Shown piece by piece: positions 13,204 to 24,905 of a stretch of 64,000 nucleotides of DNA. The translations under genes were made by a program, and so were the position numbers. The stretch is taken from the NCBI GenBank assembly GCA_033085395.1, contig JANQBS010000213.1:1-64000 (forward strand), in the 5' to 3' direction. How positions within the stretch are numbered: position 1 is the stretch's first letter; each line of letters opens with the position of its first letter. Source of the DNA: Xanthoparmelia taractica. Taxonomy: Eukaryota > Ascomycota > Lecanoromycetes > Lecanorales > Parmeliaceae. A model generated the notes under the pieces. That model was not told where the DNA came from and searched no databases. It was given only the letters and a program-made list of their open reading frames with translations.

Positions 13204-14692
13204 ATGGTTGATCATAGTTCAAAAGACGGGGACCCCGGTGTCAAGGCCTCTCCAGGCTCGGAAATTGGCGCGCGCAAGTTTACTCAGTCTTGTTCTCGGT
13301 GTAGAGCATCCAAGCTCAAATGTGACAAAAATGAACCATGTGTATTCTAGGCTACTATAGTATTCAACCCTCACAGTTCAACACTCGGATGCCGTTGCAC
13401 ATCAATGATGATGATCTTTGCCCGATGACGTTGAAGGTCAATGTCCACGGTCACATCACTGAGCGGCCACGATCCGAGTTCACCATGCTCTCATATACAA
13501 TCCACGCTCTAGAAATTGCAGGTTTTACGCGTGAATCCATCGACTTGCGTGGCCCTCCACGCCAAGCACAAGGACAAGAAGAGACGAATGGAGGCATAAA
13601 GATGCGAAACCATCTCAACAAAAAGTATGAAAAGTTTATTGCTGGATTGCCTTCTTACTTTAGACTGGGAAGCACCGTGGGACTCACTTCCACAGGTCCT
13701 ATGGCAGCGATACCAGTGCAGCGATGGATGTTGCATCAGCAGCTTTGGAGCCTATTCTTGAGACTTCATCGAGTCAGTCTCTCGTCTCAGGATGGCCGCG
13801 CATCCTATCAGCTACTAGCACAGAACATTATAAGCACTCAAGCGCAAATACAAGCGCGGTGCGCCGTTTGTGGTTCTCTATCCACCAGCGAAACCCAATT
13901 GTTCAATGCTGCCATCGTACTGCTAGTTGACTTGCTATTCTCACCCAAGTACGAGGATGCAGATTATTCAAGTGCCTCATTAAGTCGATTAATGACAAGA
14001 GACAAGATCTGGGAGGCTATCGAGCTATTGCGGACGCGAAGTGATGCGGAGCGTTCATCGTCCCCACAAGACTCTCAAGCGGAACAAGTCGAAACATCTG
14101 CTCAGCGAAGTGTTGTTGTTCTTGAAGCCTTGATGGAAATAGAGGCAGAAGAATCTAGCAATAACGAAGAAAGAAGTGAAGCAAGTTCGACAGGAACCCG
14201 TCTGGGAGGACAACAAGTTAAGCCTGACAGTGGTGCAAGGAAACCGATCAAAATTAAGGTCATAGACATCCTGGAGGCTCATCAAGGAAACGCCCAAATC
14301 GCAGCTGCAGCGATGGAACCAACAAAATTTAAACTCATTTTCCGCTCCAGACACATTTGTGTGTTTCCACCAACTCCTACTGATGGATTCCAAGACCTCG
14401 ATGTGTTACCATTGCTCTCCAATCACCGGACTGCAACTTTTGGCAATTCTTGGACTTCAATCCTCCTTCTCAATCTCTTGCCGAGAACGGTTCTTTTTCG
14501 GCTATAGCAGACTTGCAAACGCTCGACGGCTCGATGCCCTTTATGCCGTCTCCAGTTGTAACGCACTCGATGGGCAGCTTCGGCACACCAGATTTTGCGG
14601 ACGCGTATAGCAATACTGATGGGACTCCTGTCACCCACACGTCACTTTCATCTATAGAGAGCGGGACCTCCCAAATGGAGCGGAGGAAATGA
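13204..14692 (+). pseudogene. Broken Zn2Cys6 transcription factor
   Basis: The start at 13204 leads into a Gal4-type zinc cluster (SCSRCRASKLKCDKNEPC), but the frame stops at 13350, just after the fourth Cys. From about 13340, in another frame, a long open stretch begins inside the regulatory domain (YSIQPSQFNTRMPLHINDDDLCP), the middle of a fungal-specific transcription factor domain. The last Cys pair, the linker and the first part of that domain are missing, so an internal deletion of a few hundred codons is likely. A second shift near 14400-14450 moves the C-terminus (FWQFLDFNPPSQSL to 14692) into a third frame. No plausible intron repairs either break. It may once have controlled the neighbouring DOMON-b561 gene. 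Confidence 0.75.
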
Positions 14693-15107
14693 GGCTGCAT
14701 TGACAGCTTCAAGCACTGATGCACATGTAGCAGCCAACCTTTACTGATTAATGCTTTAGGCGATGGTGCCCTCTCTTTCCTGCTGGTTAGATCTTTTGGC
14801 AAAAGCAATTTTTGTGGCAAATTTATTACAGGATAGCAGATAGCGCGAGGAGAATGACTCGTCAACTCTCTTTGGGATAATCCAAGCAAAGATATCATCA
14901 ACTGTTTCGGAAAGTCCTAGCATGTAGGCGTACTGCTGGTCAGGGCTAGCCTTGCCCGACGCATATACTAGCTCCCAGGTCCCTAATACTCTAAATATCC
15001 CAACAACCTCATCCGTCTCATCCACCGTGACCCCCATTATTACTGGGACGTGATAGGTGTACACCCCCTTTCCCTACATGTACACCCCCTATTCCCCTAC
15101 ATATACA
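14693..15107. other. Flank of the first RIP island with CACCCCC repeats
   Basis: No supported gene. At about 15058-15112 three spaced copies of TACACCCCC (with CCCTACAT spacers) run up to the edge of the AT-rich element. Such subterminal repeats are common near transposon ends. Confidence 0.5.
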
Positions 15108-17620
15108 CCCCCCTCAAATTGGGTTAGTGCGGAAGAAAATTGCGGAGACTCTTGATGATATTAGGGCAAGCTTCCCCACGCCTCTCTCAGCAGATAGTTC
15201 GATTATTTGAGACCTCGCAATTGAATTATTTGAATATTCTTTTATAGTCGTATCTGATTGGCTGACTTCCTTCTCTGCTTGCTATTAGAAATACGCCTAA
15301 CGTATTTATATATTCACTTTATTTTAGCTATCTATTCTATATCTAAAACGATTTAAATATACTCCCGTTATTCTACATATAGATTGATTCACGTTCTCTT
15401 CGGGTGATATCTCTTGATATAGCTATTTCACCTCGTATAGCATCTTTTAATCTACTTCTTATAGTCTCTAAATCTTCTCGTATAGTAATAGTAGCATAAA
15501 AAACGTTTAGAGCAGTCGTTTTCTTTTCGTTAGTTATTTGATTAATTATAATTAATAAATCGTAATCGCCAGTAACGTTACTATCACGCGCACGGCCACG
15601 ACTATGATTATCTCGTATATTAATTAATATATTATTGCTTCGCTGCGATAGATACTCGTCTACTCGCTCGAATTCTAATAATAGTCGACATATCGATCTT
15701 TAAAACGTAAGTTTCGCACGTGTGAATAACTTCGTAGGATTATTAGATCTATCTTTAATACGCGTAATAGCTAATTTATAAATAGTAAGTAGAGGATTAA
15801 TAAGATATTTTAAATTCTCTAATACCTCGGGTAAACTACGTATATATAAGATAGCGGGTTTTTCGAAGTATTAATGAGAGTGTATATCGCTTAATTTAAT
15901 AATTTCGAAGTTTTCTTTTAGTCTCGCCTTAATCTTATAAGCGCATAAAAGTTTAGATATCGCGATAAAGGCTTTAGTGTAGGAACTTAGATCGTTATTG
16001 ATCTTATTTAGCTGTTCGCGTATCTTACGTAATACGAATAATATTACGTATGTAAGAATATTATGAAAAATAGATTTACGAAGCTCTATAAGTGTAGCGG
16101 TCTTTAAAGACTCAAAATTAGCTATATAGCTCGATCGCTGACGAATAAGAAGATCGTTAATCTTATTAACGATCGTCTTAAAGTCGTCTACTCGAAGTTA
16201 ATTAAGATCTTAATTAAATAATAGCGTATTAACGTATTAGTTGAGAATTTAAACTCTTTTTTTAAGATCGTATAATTATTCTCGCCTTTTAAAGAAGTCG
16301 TATTAAAGAAATATAATTTCTTATTAATATAGCATTAAATAAACTTTCGTTTATATAAGTTTATTCACGTATTAGCTAGATATATATATATCTAAGAATT
16401 ATAGACGTTATATTTTTCTTAAAGAGACTCTCACTCCGTCTCGAAGACCTCTTACGTGTGTATATAGACTACGCGTTATCAATAAACCTAAAACTCCTCT
16501 TAATTCTTCTTGGTTTCGAAGTACTTCTTATAATTATCGAGAACGTTTTTATTGATATATTAGATATATAGTATATACTCGATATTTGAAAAGATAGTTA
16601 TATGCGCGTTGATTAAGGCCGTTTCACGATTAGTAATATTAATAATAGAGTCTGAAATATCGAGTTCGATTAGCATTTCTCGATACTACTATAACATTTA
16701 TATATAGTTCTCTTTTTCTTCCTTTTTCAAGAAATAAAAGACTATATAGAATATAGTGTTAATCGCGATTACGTCGATGATAATAAGTAAAGAAAGCTTA
16801 TATTTATTCGTCTTATATGTATAGTTTATAATAATTATCTCTTAATTAACTCTTAATATTTTTTGATACGATTCTTTAAAGAAAAATAAATAAGTAATTT
16901 AATTCTTACAATTCTTTAAATACTTAACGTATTAATTACCCGTATATAGTTATTTTATAAGTGCTTATATAAGTGTAAGAGGGCCAAGTTCTTATCGTCG
17001 AATTTTATTCTTTACGTTATAGATATTTTATACTTTAAAGAGAGAATTCTCTTTATTATTCTCGCGATATAGATCTAAAATAATTTACGCAGATATCGAA
17101 TAACTTTTTATCTGCGTAACGATTAATTACTTAATCTCTAAAGTTAAGATTAGCTTTCGTAGAGAAGAATACGTTATTTATAGAGTCACTAAATAATTAT
17201 AAGATAAATTTTTAATCTTAAGAATTTAATTATTATTAATACGTCTTATAATAATTTTAAATAAATATTCGTTTAAGCGAGAGATATTATAAATTCTCTT
17301 CTAATCTACTTTTTCACGTACTTTATCGTCTCGATCGTAGCGTAGCTAGACTTTACGTGTAATATTCTTTTTATTAGACTTGAATCGATATTTAATAATC
17401 GTATAGTTCTTCGAATTAGCGTGCTTCTAGATTTGGCGCATAAGGTTATTAATAGTAACGTCTGATAGATCGTTCGACGGTGATAGAAGTGTTATAGTCA
17501 CTGAGTTAATGATGTGGAAGGTTATTAAATAAGAAAGACAAATGTATATGGGCGCTTGGTTCTACTTCGATATGTCGCGGGGACTGCCTAATCGGGTTAG
17601 CGCAACCCAATTTGGGGGGG
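15108..17620. mobile_element. RIP-degraded element with C-rich inverted ends
   Basis: About 2.5 kb of very AT-rich sequence full of TpA and stop codons in every frame, with no frame above 60 codons. This is the appearance of repeat-induced point mutation. The left edge reads CCCCCCTCAAATTGGGTT (15108-15125). The right edge (17603-17620), read on the other strand, is CCCCCCCAAATTGGGTTG, so the ends form an inverted repeat of about 17 bp. This suggests a DNA transposon of Tc1/mariner or Fot1 size. Because RIP has erased the coding content, the class is only an inference. No target duplication could be settled. Confidence 0.6.
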
Positions 17621-17689
17621 TTCCCTTATTACTTGATCCTTCGTCCGCAAGCAGACTTGCCTTGCGATGCTCTAATTACTACCGCAACC

Positions 17690-18410
17690 GCTGAACCTCG
17701 TCCACGAAAAAGCTTTAACCTACATAGCACAGTCTCTACTACTTACTACGAGCGATGAACCTCGTCCGTCCGTCCGCGAGATCGTGTAAGAGTAGAAAAG
17801 ATACGCTTGATAGTCATTCATCAACTACTGCGGGCATTGAAAGATTTACGGTCGATACCAGAGAAGCTACGGATACTCTTTTGTGGTATTCAGCTATTAC
17901 GAGCGTTGGAATTTCGTCTGCTAGTTTGTCTGCTAACTTGAGGAATTTACCCGTTCTCGTAAGTGTTGAGTCTGGTTCGCTGACTCGCTCGCTCGTGTTG
18001 GAGGTAGGATTGCTGTTTGTAGTAATAAGATACCGTAAGTTGTCCGCTGACTCTAGTGACTTGTTTACTCGCTCTCGTAAGAGTTGGACCTCGTCCGCTG
18101 ACTCGCTCGCTTGTACAACATATTAGGGGTAAAATTACTCTCTATAGTAACAAGTTACCGTGAACGTCGAATCTCGTCCGCTGACTCGCTCGCTCGTAAT
18201 AATATAGGATTCCTCTTTGTATTAATAAGTTACCGTGAACGTTGAAAGTCGTTCGCTAACTCCGTGGTGACTTCTCTGCTAAATTATCGTAGGCATTGAA
18301 AGCCGTCCGCTCACTTGGATAACACCATACTAACTTAGATACTGACTTATTTACTACCTAAGGTAGTCACCCATAGTCCGCTAACCGCTAAATTGTCCGC
18401 TGATGTAACA
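17690..18410. repeat. Degenerate minisatellite of roughly 85-90 bp units
   Basis: The motif CGTCCGCTGACTCGCTCGCTCGT recurs in diverged form at about 17755-17780, 17978-18000, 18090-18112, 18175-18200 and 18250-18320. It alternates with a second motif (TAATAAGTTACCGTGAACGTTGAA) in fixed order. The unit is about 85-90 bp and poorly conserved. An open frame at 17755-18126 follows the repeats and is not convincing as a gene. Confidence 0.55.
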
Positions 18411-18481
18411 TCAAGTCCACCTCTATCTTCCTTTCTTTGGGTAGATACAGTATCAATGTGTGGAATTTCAGAACAATATAT

Positions 18482-19282
18482 TTACTCGGTAGCATTGGTG
18501 CTTTGAGGCATATTGACAAATGGATCGTCGGTAGGATCAGAGTGCCATCGGTATTCCAAGCCAAACGCAACAGAATGGGCATATTCCAGTGCTTTATCTC
18601 TGTTAAAGCCTGGGATGTCCGTGGCATCTCCCTTGTCACCTAGCGTTTGCGAAGGGCGTAAGGTTTTGCGATCCTCGGGAGAAACATAGGTGTTGGAGAG
18701 GAAAGCAAAACCGGCATCGATACCTGCCGTGACCCCCGACGAGGTCAAGAATTTGCCATCTTGCACCCATCGAGCACGCTTTTGCCACTGGACGCCAGAG
18801 TCTAGATACAATGTCAATTTAAACAAGACCGACAGATATGCTGACTCGTTGCACGTACACTTTGGCGTCATCTCATCATAATGGCGCTTGTTTGTCGTTG
18901 CCTTGCAACCATCGAGGCGACCAGTCGCAGCGAGAAGAATCGATCCCGTGCAGACGGTAAAGACATTGACTGCCTCGTCGACCAGCTGACCGATTTGCTG
19001 GAGCAACATGGGATCCCAAACCAGAGACATCATCCCGGAACCTCCAGGGATAAAGAGGGTATCGAATTCCTCCCTGTGAGCTTCGGCCAAGGACATGTTG
19101 GGCAAAATGCCAATACCGTTTTTGATGGAAGATTCCAACCCATTGGGAGCGGCCAGGTTGTGAACGTTGACCAACTTGAGAGTGTAATAGTCACTGCGGG
19201 GAACGATGGCGCCCAAAGGGCCAAAGAGATCTAGCGCTTCAAAGTCGTTGTAAACGAGCGCAAGGATGCGGTGCTGGGCCAT
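18482..19282 (-). CDS. DJ-1/PfpI family protein
   Basis: Two exons on the minus strand, 19282-18859 and 18801-18482, encode 247 aa. The 57-bp intron (GTACGT donor, TTGACAT branch, CTAG acceptor) is a multiple of three, so the frame stays open through it; splicing restores PKYSGVQWQKRARW. The start is set by MAQHRILALVYNDFEALDLFGPL, the usual N-terminus of the fold. The nucleophile elbow is FTVCTGS with the catalytic Cys, preceded by FIPGGSGMMSL. Later features are SSGVTAGIDAGFAFL and an extended C-terminus with VAFGLEYRWHSDP. Members include isonitrile hydratases, glyoxalase-III-like enzymes and AraC-regulator relatives; the substrate is unknown. It sits next to an MFS gene at the edge of the putative metabolite locus. 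Confidence 0.88.
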   Translation of the reverse strand: MAQHRILALVYNDFEALDLFGPLGAIVPRSDYYTLKLVNVHNLAAPNGLESSIKNGIGILPNMSLAEAHREEFDTLFIPGGSGMMSLVWDPMLLQQIGQLVDEAVNVFTVCTGSILLAATGRLDGCKATTNKRHYDEMTPKCTCNESAYLSVLFKLTLYLDSGVQWQKRARWVQDGKFLTSSGVTAGIDAGFAFLSNTYVSPEDRKTLRPSQTLGDKGDATDIPGFNRDKALEYAHSVAFGLEYRWHSDPTDDPFVNMPQSTNATE

Positions 19283-19912
19283 TTTTTTCAAAGATGGAGG
19301 ATATGAGTCGGACTTTGACCTACAGCTTTTGCAAGAGTTGGGGGGTTGGCAAGGTTTTATACACTCTGGCTGGAGGTCCATGGAGAGCTTTGTAATCGTG
19401 TCGCGCTCTTAGTTCTGCATACCTAATTGGTTGCGCGAATAGATCTACTAGCGGGTAATCTTCGGCGTCCGCGGAACCAAGTCTACACTCCGTAGCGTCC
19501 GAAAACTCCGTACGAAAACTTCTAGCACAATGCAGGTGCCTTCCGTCCGCTCCCGCATCAAAATTCAAGAAGGATGTTGGGGGAAAGGCATGTGTTGGTG
19601 CATCGCTCTACATTTTGTTGCACGTGCGGCGAAATAAGAGGGACCGACGACCTATTCCATATACGCCACACATATGCTAACGGAAGCTGCAGTGAGGATG
19701 TGAGCAACTTTATGCAGCAAATCTGTTCATATCTTAGAGGGCTAGAATTCTAGATGGTTGCTCTACGAGCTCTCGTAGTTTGGGAACAATATGCTGCTAC
19801 AGTGTAGTGTGCTAATCAATATCTAGCAAAAACGTCAAGTTATGAAGCATGTTAGCCAAGATCAATGGTGGGAAAGCATTATTCGAGTGATAAGCTAGGT
19901 ACTAAATCTCTA
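19283..19912. other. Intergenic, promoter of the DJ-1/PfpI gene
   Basis: No supported gene. It separates two minus-strand genes. Confidence 0.5.
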
Positions 19913-21508
19913 TCAAGCATTTACGTTTGCTGGAGGATCTTCTTCGACTGTGGCGTCATCCCTCTCGACCTCCTTCTCGGCATTCTTTGATTCGTCAAAG
20001 CGGTTATCACGAATAAAGAGAACAACCACGAGGAAGGCAATAGCTGCAAAGCCAATGCCGAGCCAGTGGGCACCACGGTACCCAAGAACAATGTCACTAC
20101 CGCCCTTATTGACGTGCGACTCTACGGTCGCAGCAATACCCAGGCCAATGGCAATCGAGTATTGCACCACCGTTGAGATAAACGATCCGGCCACACCTTG
20201 CTCCTCTGGCAAGACCACGTTGGAGATGAGGATGCCAGAGGATGCGAAGGAGAGGTCCGGCCCACCAACGACGACGAGGCAGGCTGGAAAGATAAAGGCC
20301 CAATAGACCTTTGAGTAGATGGCAAAGCTCATCAAAAGGTTGCCGATGAAAAACGAGAACATTGAAACGCCAAAGATGTACTGAGCTGGTATGAAAATGC
20401 CGACCGAAGCCGTAGCGAAGAGACCTCCAATGACCAGAGGAGCCATTTCTGCCACGGCAGAGAGAGGTAATTCCTTGCGAATTGTGAGAATGAAGATGGT
20501 GGTGTAATAAAGGAAAATGCCAAAGGACATCCAGCCAAAAGACATTGCTGTCACGATAGGAGAGAAGCCTTTGCGTGTCCAGAGCGAGTTTGGCAAAACT
20601 GGTGCCGAGACGTGTGATTGTGAAAAGGCGAAGGCGACGATAAAGACGATGCCGACTATGAGAAGGGCGTATGTGTAAGGCTCTTGCCAACCAACCACAG
20701 ATGCTTGGTTCCATGCAAAGGCGAAGAGGATGAGACCGGTAACGCCGAGAAAAGTGCCAAGGTAGTCAAATCGCTTAAGACTGAGTCCTGGGATTGGAGA
20801 ACCAACGCTATGTGGAACAACAACAAGAGTCGCAGCGCCGAGGAAGAGGGAGCCAATGGCCCAGAACCAGAAGCCCCATCGCCAGGTGACCTTTTCAGCA
20901 AAAGCAGCACCAATCAGGCCACCAAAGATGTAACCCGAAGGAGCGCAAAAGCCGAGAAAGGCAAAGGCAATGTTCTTCTTGTTCGAAAACGGTGGGAAAG
21001 CTCGCGCCAAGAGTGCGAACGAGTTGGGCACCAGAGCGCCGTTGCCGACGCCAGTCATTGCTCTAGCGAAATCGAAGAGGATCACATTGTGTGCAAAGCC
21101 GGTGATGAGAGACCAAAGGGCCATCCAGACCCATCCAAAGACGAAGACATATTTGTGGCCAAAATGGTCTCCCAACCGTCCAGTCACGAGGACAAAGACG
21201 CCACCGCAAAGCGCGTATGCTGCCAGGAACCAAGACATTTGACCATTGCTTGTCGCGTTGAGAGCAGCACCGATTTGTTGCACGGAAAATGCCGTGTTCC
21301 CCAGACCTCCGACTGAGAAGAGCTGGGAGGAGCCAATGACAAGGATGAAGAGAGCCTCTTGAAATGGAGACGAGAAATTGGAGGGTGGAATAGCTGCGTC
21401 GGGCTCGCCAGCGCCACCAGGTCCGGCAACGGTGGTATTAGATTGTTCGGATACCTCTTTACTGAGAGGTCTGTCGTCTGGAGTTGTGGGTCTACCGGTA
21501 GAAGACAT
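19913..21508 (-). CDS. MFS drug:H+ antiporter (DHA2-like)
   Basis: A single exon of 531 aa starts at the Met at 21508; a longer frame to 21601 has an unlikely N-terminus. A polar, Pro/Ser-rich cytosolic N-terminus of about 55 residues precedes some 13-14 hydrophobic segments. The loop 2-3 signature is GRLGDHFGHK, and the later helix motif FCAPSGYIFGGLIG is typical of exporters. The C-terminus is acidic and cytosolic. The sequence resembles aminotriazole-resistance-like transporters, which export toxic compounds or metabolites across the plasma membrane. It is one of two transporters flanking the putative RiPP genes and could export the product or protect the cell. Codon use and composition look like the neighbours. 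Confidence 0.85.
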   Translation of the reverse strand: MSSTGRPTTPDDRPLSKEVSEQSNTTVAGPGGAGEPDAAIPPSNFSSPFQEALFILVIGSSQLFSVGGLGNTAFSVQQIGAALNATSNGQMSWFLAAYALCGGVFVLVTGRLGDHFGHKYVFVFGWVWMALWSLITGFAHNVILFDFARAMTGVGNGALVPNSFALLARAFPPFSNKKNIAFAFLGFCAPSGYIFGGLIGAAFAEKVTWRWGFWFWAIGSLFLGAATLVVVPHSVGSPIPGLSLKRFDYLGTFLGVTGLILFAFAWNQASVVGWQEPYTYALLIVGIVFIVAFAFSQSHVSAPVLPNSLWTRKGFSPIVTAMSFGWMSFGIFLYYTTIFILTIRKELPLSAVAEMAPLVIGGLFATASVGIFIPAQYIFGVSMFSFFIGNLLMSFAIYSKVYWAFIFPACLVVVGGPDLSFASSGILISNVVLPEEQGVAGSFISTVVQYSIAIGLGIAATVESHVNKGGSDIVLGYRGAHWLGIGFAAIAFLVVVLFIRDNRFDESKNAEKEVERDDATVEEDPPANVNA

Positions 21509-22285
21509 TATGGTCTTTTTCAGGGCGGAATGAAGCAAAGTGAACACTTGTATTGGAAAATATTCTGTTGTATCAGATAAAATGAATTCAAGTATGCACA
21601 AGTAGAAATAGAAAGTGTAAGGGCATTATATATAATGAGTTGATTTGGCATATTGTCGGACCCACGTACTTAGCAGCCCTATTATTGTATGAGACGGAAG
21701 TATGCCAAGCTCCGCGGATTTTTGGCCAAGACTCCGCAGCCTGGAAGGAAATCCGTAGTGTATTATATCCGGTTGGCGCTAAAACCGTAAGATCCCAATG
21801 AACAACATTGGGCAGGACAGGATTGTTGATATCTTCCAGGGTCTGTGATTCAAGCTATTGGGATGAGATGATGGAGGACCTGATCGCGTAATGAATAAGG
21901 AGGGTTATAGACGGTGCAATAGCGGAAGGGGGAGGGAGATAGCCGTAAGAGAGGCAGAGCTGACGCAATACCGCAATTAGTTGTCAAAAGGGTATTGAGA
22001 TGGACTGAGATGATGGTGATCCCCGTAGAAGGTTTTCCATTCTCTCATGAAGAAAGACAGTGGGATGTAGGGAAAAGGTGACGCAGCTTAGGTGGATATA
22101 GTAGAAGTTTTCAAATAGTACCTCTCTGGGAGTACATTGCGCGAGCATGGCTCTGCTTCAATGGTCGCTAGGCATGATAGACCGATCAAGCTTTTGTTGG
22201 TATTCGGTTATAATTCCTAAGGGTAGGCCTTTGATTGTGGGAATCGCCCCGCTTGTAATGCGCCATGCACTGGTCCACGACCCAC
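21509..22285. other. Intergenic between two MFS genes
   Basis: No supported gene. It holds the promoter of the 19913-21508 transporter and the 3' end of the next one. Confidence 0.5.
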
Positions 22286-24138
22286 TCACACCCTCAACGC
22301 CAGTACCAGACCCAACGTGCACACTAGCAGCACCGCACACACCCCAAACGGCGCCCCAATCCACGCGCTGGCGCCCCGGTACGCGTGCGCATAGATCCTG
22401 CCCCAAGTGGGAGAGCCCACGATCACGCTCAGCGACTCCACCACTGTGACCGACGCGTACAGGCCTTGGATGTCGGCCGTCGCGAAGTGGCTGGTGAAGA
22501 ACGCACGAATGGCGTCCGGAAAGCCGACTGCGCCCGTCATAGCCGCTAGCCCAATAACGAAGGCCACACGGTTCGTCGCCAGCGCCAGCACCAGCGCACC
22601 TCCGGCGCCCATTCCGAGCGAGACACGCGCGACGAGGATCTCGCGCCGGCGCTTAGCAAGGATGGCACGCGTCGCCGCGATGGCTTCCTCCTCAGCGAGA
22701 GGCTGCACGTCGGCGCTTGCGGTTGTACGAGGGTCTGCCGCGAGAGATTGTGGCAGCGGCCGGCGAACGCGATCGAGCCAGGGGAGGGCGAGGAGGACGC
22801 CGACGCCGAGGAAGCTCTCTACGCTAAGGATGTAGCCGACGGTCGCAAGCGGCCAGTCATAGCGCTTGCTAGTCCAGGGGCGTAGCTGGCCGCGCACGTC
22901 CATGGCTAGGCCGTTAAGGAACATGACTGCCAGAAAGATTAGGTACAGAGGGTGTTCGAACGGAATGTGGGAGAACGCCCTGATCCAACTAGAGAGAACC
23001 TTTTTAGACCCTTTCGTAGGCGTTGGTTGCTCTCGACCGATCAGATCTTTCGCATTCGAGCGTTCAGGACTCAAGCGTGGGGAAGTGACACTAGAAGTAC
23101 TATCGGTAGAATAGTCTGTAGAATTTGCCGTTGATGTCCGTTGAAAATCTCCAGAATTTGGAGCCCGCGCAGCACTGCCGGGGAGGAAGCCGAGGATGGG
23201 AATAATTGTACTTGTTACCGTTACGCCCAAGAGCATAGCGGAAGCAGCACCGTTTTTCAGAAGCCACGCTCCAAACATCACGCCTGCCAAGCGAGCAATC
23301 ATATGAAGACTAGACAGTGTGTATAATACGGAACTCCTATGAGGAATTAGAGGATGATTAAAGCTAAACGAAGCCCGTACACAACAAGAGAAGTAGCGCT
23401 TACAAGCGATTAGCCTCGACACTTTCGGCAATTATGCTCCGTAATAGTGTCAGGTAGACGGGGCCGCCTCCCCCAATAAAATCAAAAAAGCCGGTCAGCC
23501 AGAGGAATCGTAGATCTGACTCTGGATAGCACGCTAGAGTAATGATTCATTTAGCAGAAAGGCTTGAGAACGGTCTTTGCCACGGCAAACCTCCAGGAAG
23601 CAGATACCGGGACTTACCAATAGCGATCATGAAGAGCATGGCAACAAGAGAACTGAAGACGTTGACAACGAGAATAATACGGCGATCTATCTTTTTGGCA
23701 AGTATGGAATATGGAATTGTGAGAAGGAGACCTTTATATCGATCAGCGTATATTCTGACTGTGGGAGCCACGTTGTCCCCGTACGCCCGACTCAATCGAA
23801 AAGCACCCCACAGGACCGGGGAACCACCTACTCGGTATGATCGCAAAGCTCGCCATAACCCCCATTAGTCCCGCCATCTCCGCCTGCACATTGTCCCCCT
23901 TGCACAGCGCCTCGTCTATCTCCGCGCCCGGGCCAATCCCCGCGAGAACGCCGCGCAGCACATCTGCTACGGAGCTTGCCACCAGTAGGCGGGAGTCATC
24001 GAAGCCGCCGCTAGCGTTGTAGTGCCGACGGCAGATGGCGCTCTCGAGGAGGCGCGTCCAGGGGACGGAGCAGATGGCGCCGCCCAGAGTAAACACGATC
24101 TCAGCGACCGCGCAGACGTAGATAGAAGGGAGGGGCAT
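22286..24138 (-). CDS. MFS transporter, four exons
   Basis: Minus-strand exons 24138-23832, 23731-23618, 23533-23404 and 23336-22286 join in frame to 533 aa. The introns are 98, 84, 67 and similar in size, with GTAGGT, GTAAGT and GTAAGC donors. The order fits an MFS: helix 1 (IYVCAVAEIVFTLGGAIC), a loop with a Cys and VQAEMAGLMG, helix 2 and the A-like motif SILAKKIDRR, then FFDFIGGGGPVYLTLLRSIIAE, a long polar central loop rich in Ser and Thr, and a second six-helix half ending at LGLVLALRV. The family includes fungal efflux carriers of unknown substrate. The first exon may extend upstream through an intron ending near 24270, but that frame has no Met, so 24138 is kept. It lies beside the UstYa-like gene on the same strand. 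Confidence 0.82.
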
Positions 24139-24905
24139 GCTTTTGAGCCCGCGTTGGAGAAGGGGAGAGCAATAGGTTCGTTCCTGGGCCCGCGAGCGGT
24201 GTTTGAGGTAATGGTCGAGGGCGAGACAACGAAGAGGTGAGAAACAAACAGGTAAGGGGAGATTGGGATGTCCTATAGCTTGTTAGCTACGGAACGAGGC
24301 CACAGACGGGAATGGCATGACAGTATAAATGAAAAAGATACCTGCAGAGCGAGCGTGAATTGCCGAGAAGGCACAGTAAGACAGCTAACAAGATGATCCT
24401 GGTCAGATGCGTTGCTAGGCATGTGCGAAGTGGAAGGATATTGCTGATCAGATGCTTTGCCAGACCATTGCGAAGTAGCAAGATAGATGTTGGTCAGATG
24501 CGTTGCCACGCAGGTGTCAATTGGAAAGATGATACTGCTTAGACGTTAACGTCCAGAGGCACACACCAAAAGTCCTAAGTTTACACCAGAAAACAGCACC
24601 TAAATGGAAGCAAAAAGCCTAGACCAATGAGGGGTTCTGCCAAGACTCTAAACGCATATGGTTAGTCCCTCGGATCTAGGTACAGTATCGTCGGGTAGAT
24701 CCTGCTCATCCACCCTACATCTGCTGACCCATTTGCAAGATCCTACTACGACTTTCAAATACAGCTCTGTGAGCACCGGCAAGCTCCTTACACTGAGCTT
24801 CGTTAAAGACACGCCTCTTTGGCTCGTCCACGCCTAGCAAAGTCTACTACCTTCATTATTTTCAGCGGTGCTTGCGACTACGATGAGCACGTCCAAGGTC
24901 TCTCT
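24139..24905. other. Intergenic with a short tandem repeat
   Basis: This lies between the MFS start and the UstYa 3' end. The only notable content is the three-unit repeat annotated at 24390-24524. Confidence 0.5.
24390..24524. repeat. Tandem repeat, 3 units of about 45 bp
   Basis: Three diverged units start at 24390, 24434 and 24480. Each contains a TCAGATGCNTTGC core followed by a GCGAAGT-like motif. They lie upstream of the MFS gene, in its likely 5' region. Confidence 0.65.

Noticed and set aside
14756..15064. Minus-strand frame of 102 codons next to the first island
   Set aside because: No motif or splice support; it runs into the CACCCCC repeats.
15121..17600. GGGTTAG motifs as telomere-like repeats
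   Set aside because: Single copies at each edge of the island, not an array.
20106..21316. Frames of 200 codons opposite and inside the MFS gene
   Set aside because: They overlap a full-length transporter with conserved motifs and have no domain of their own.
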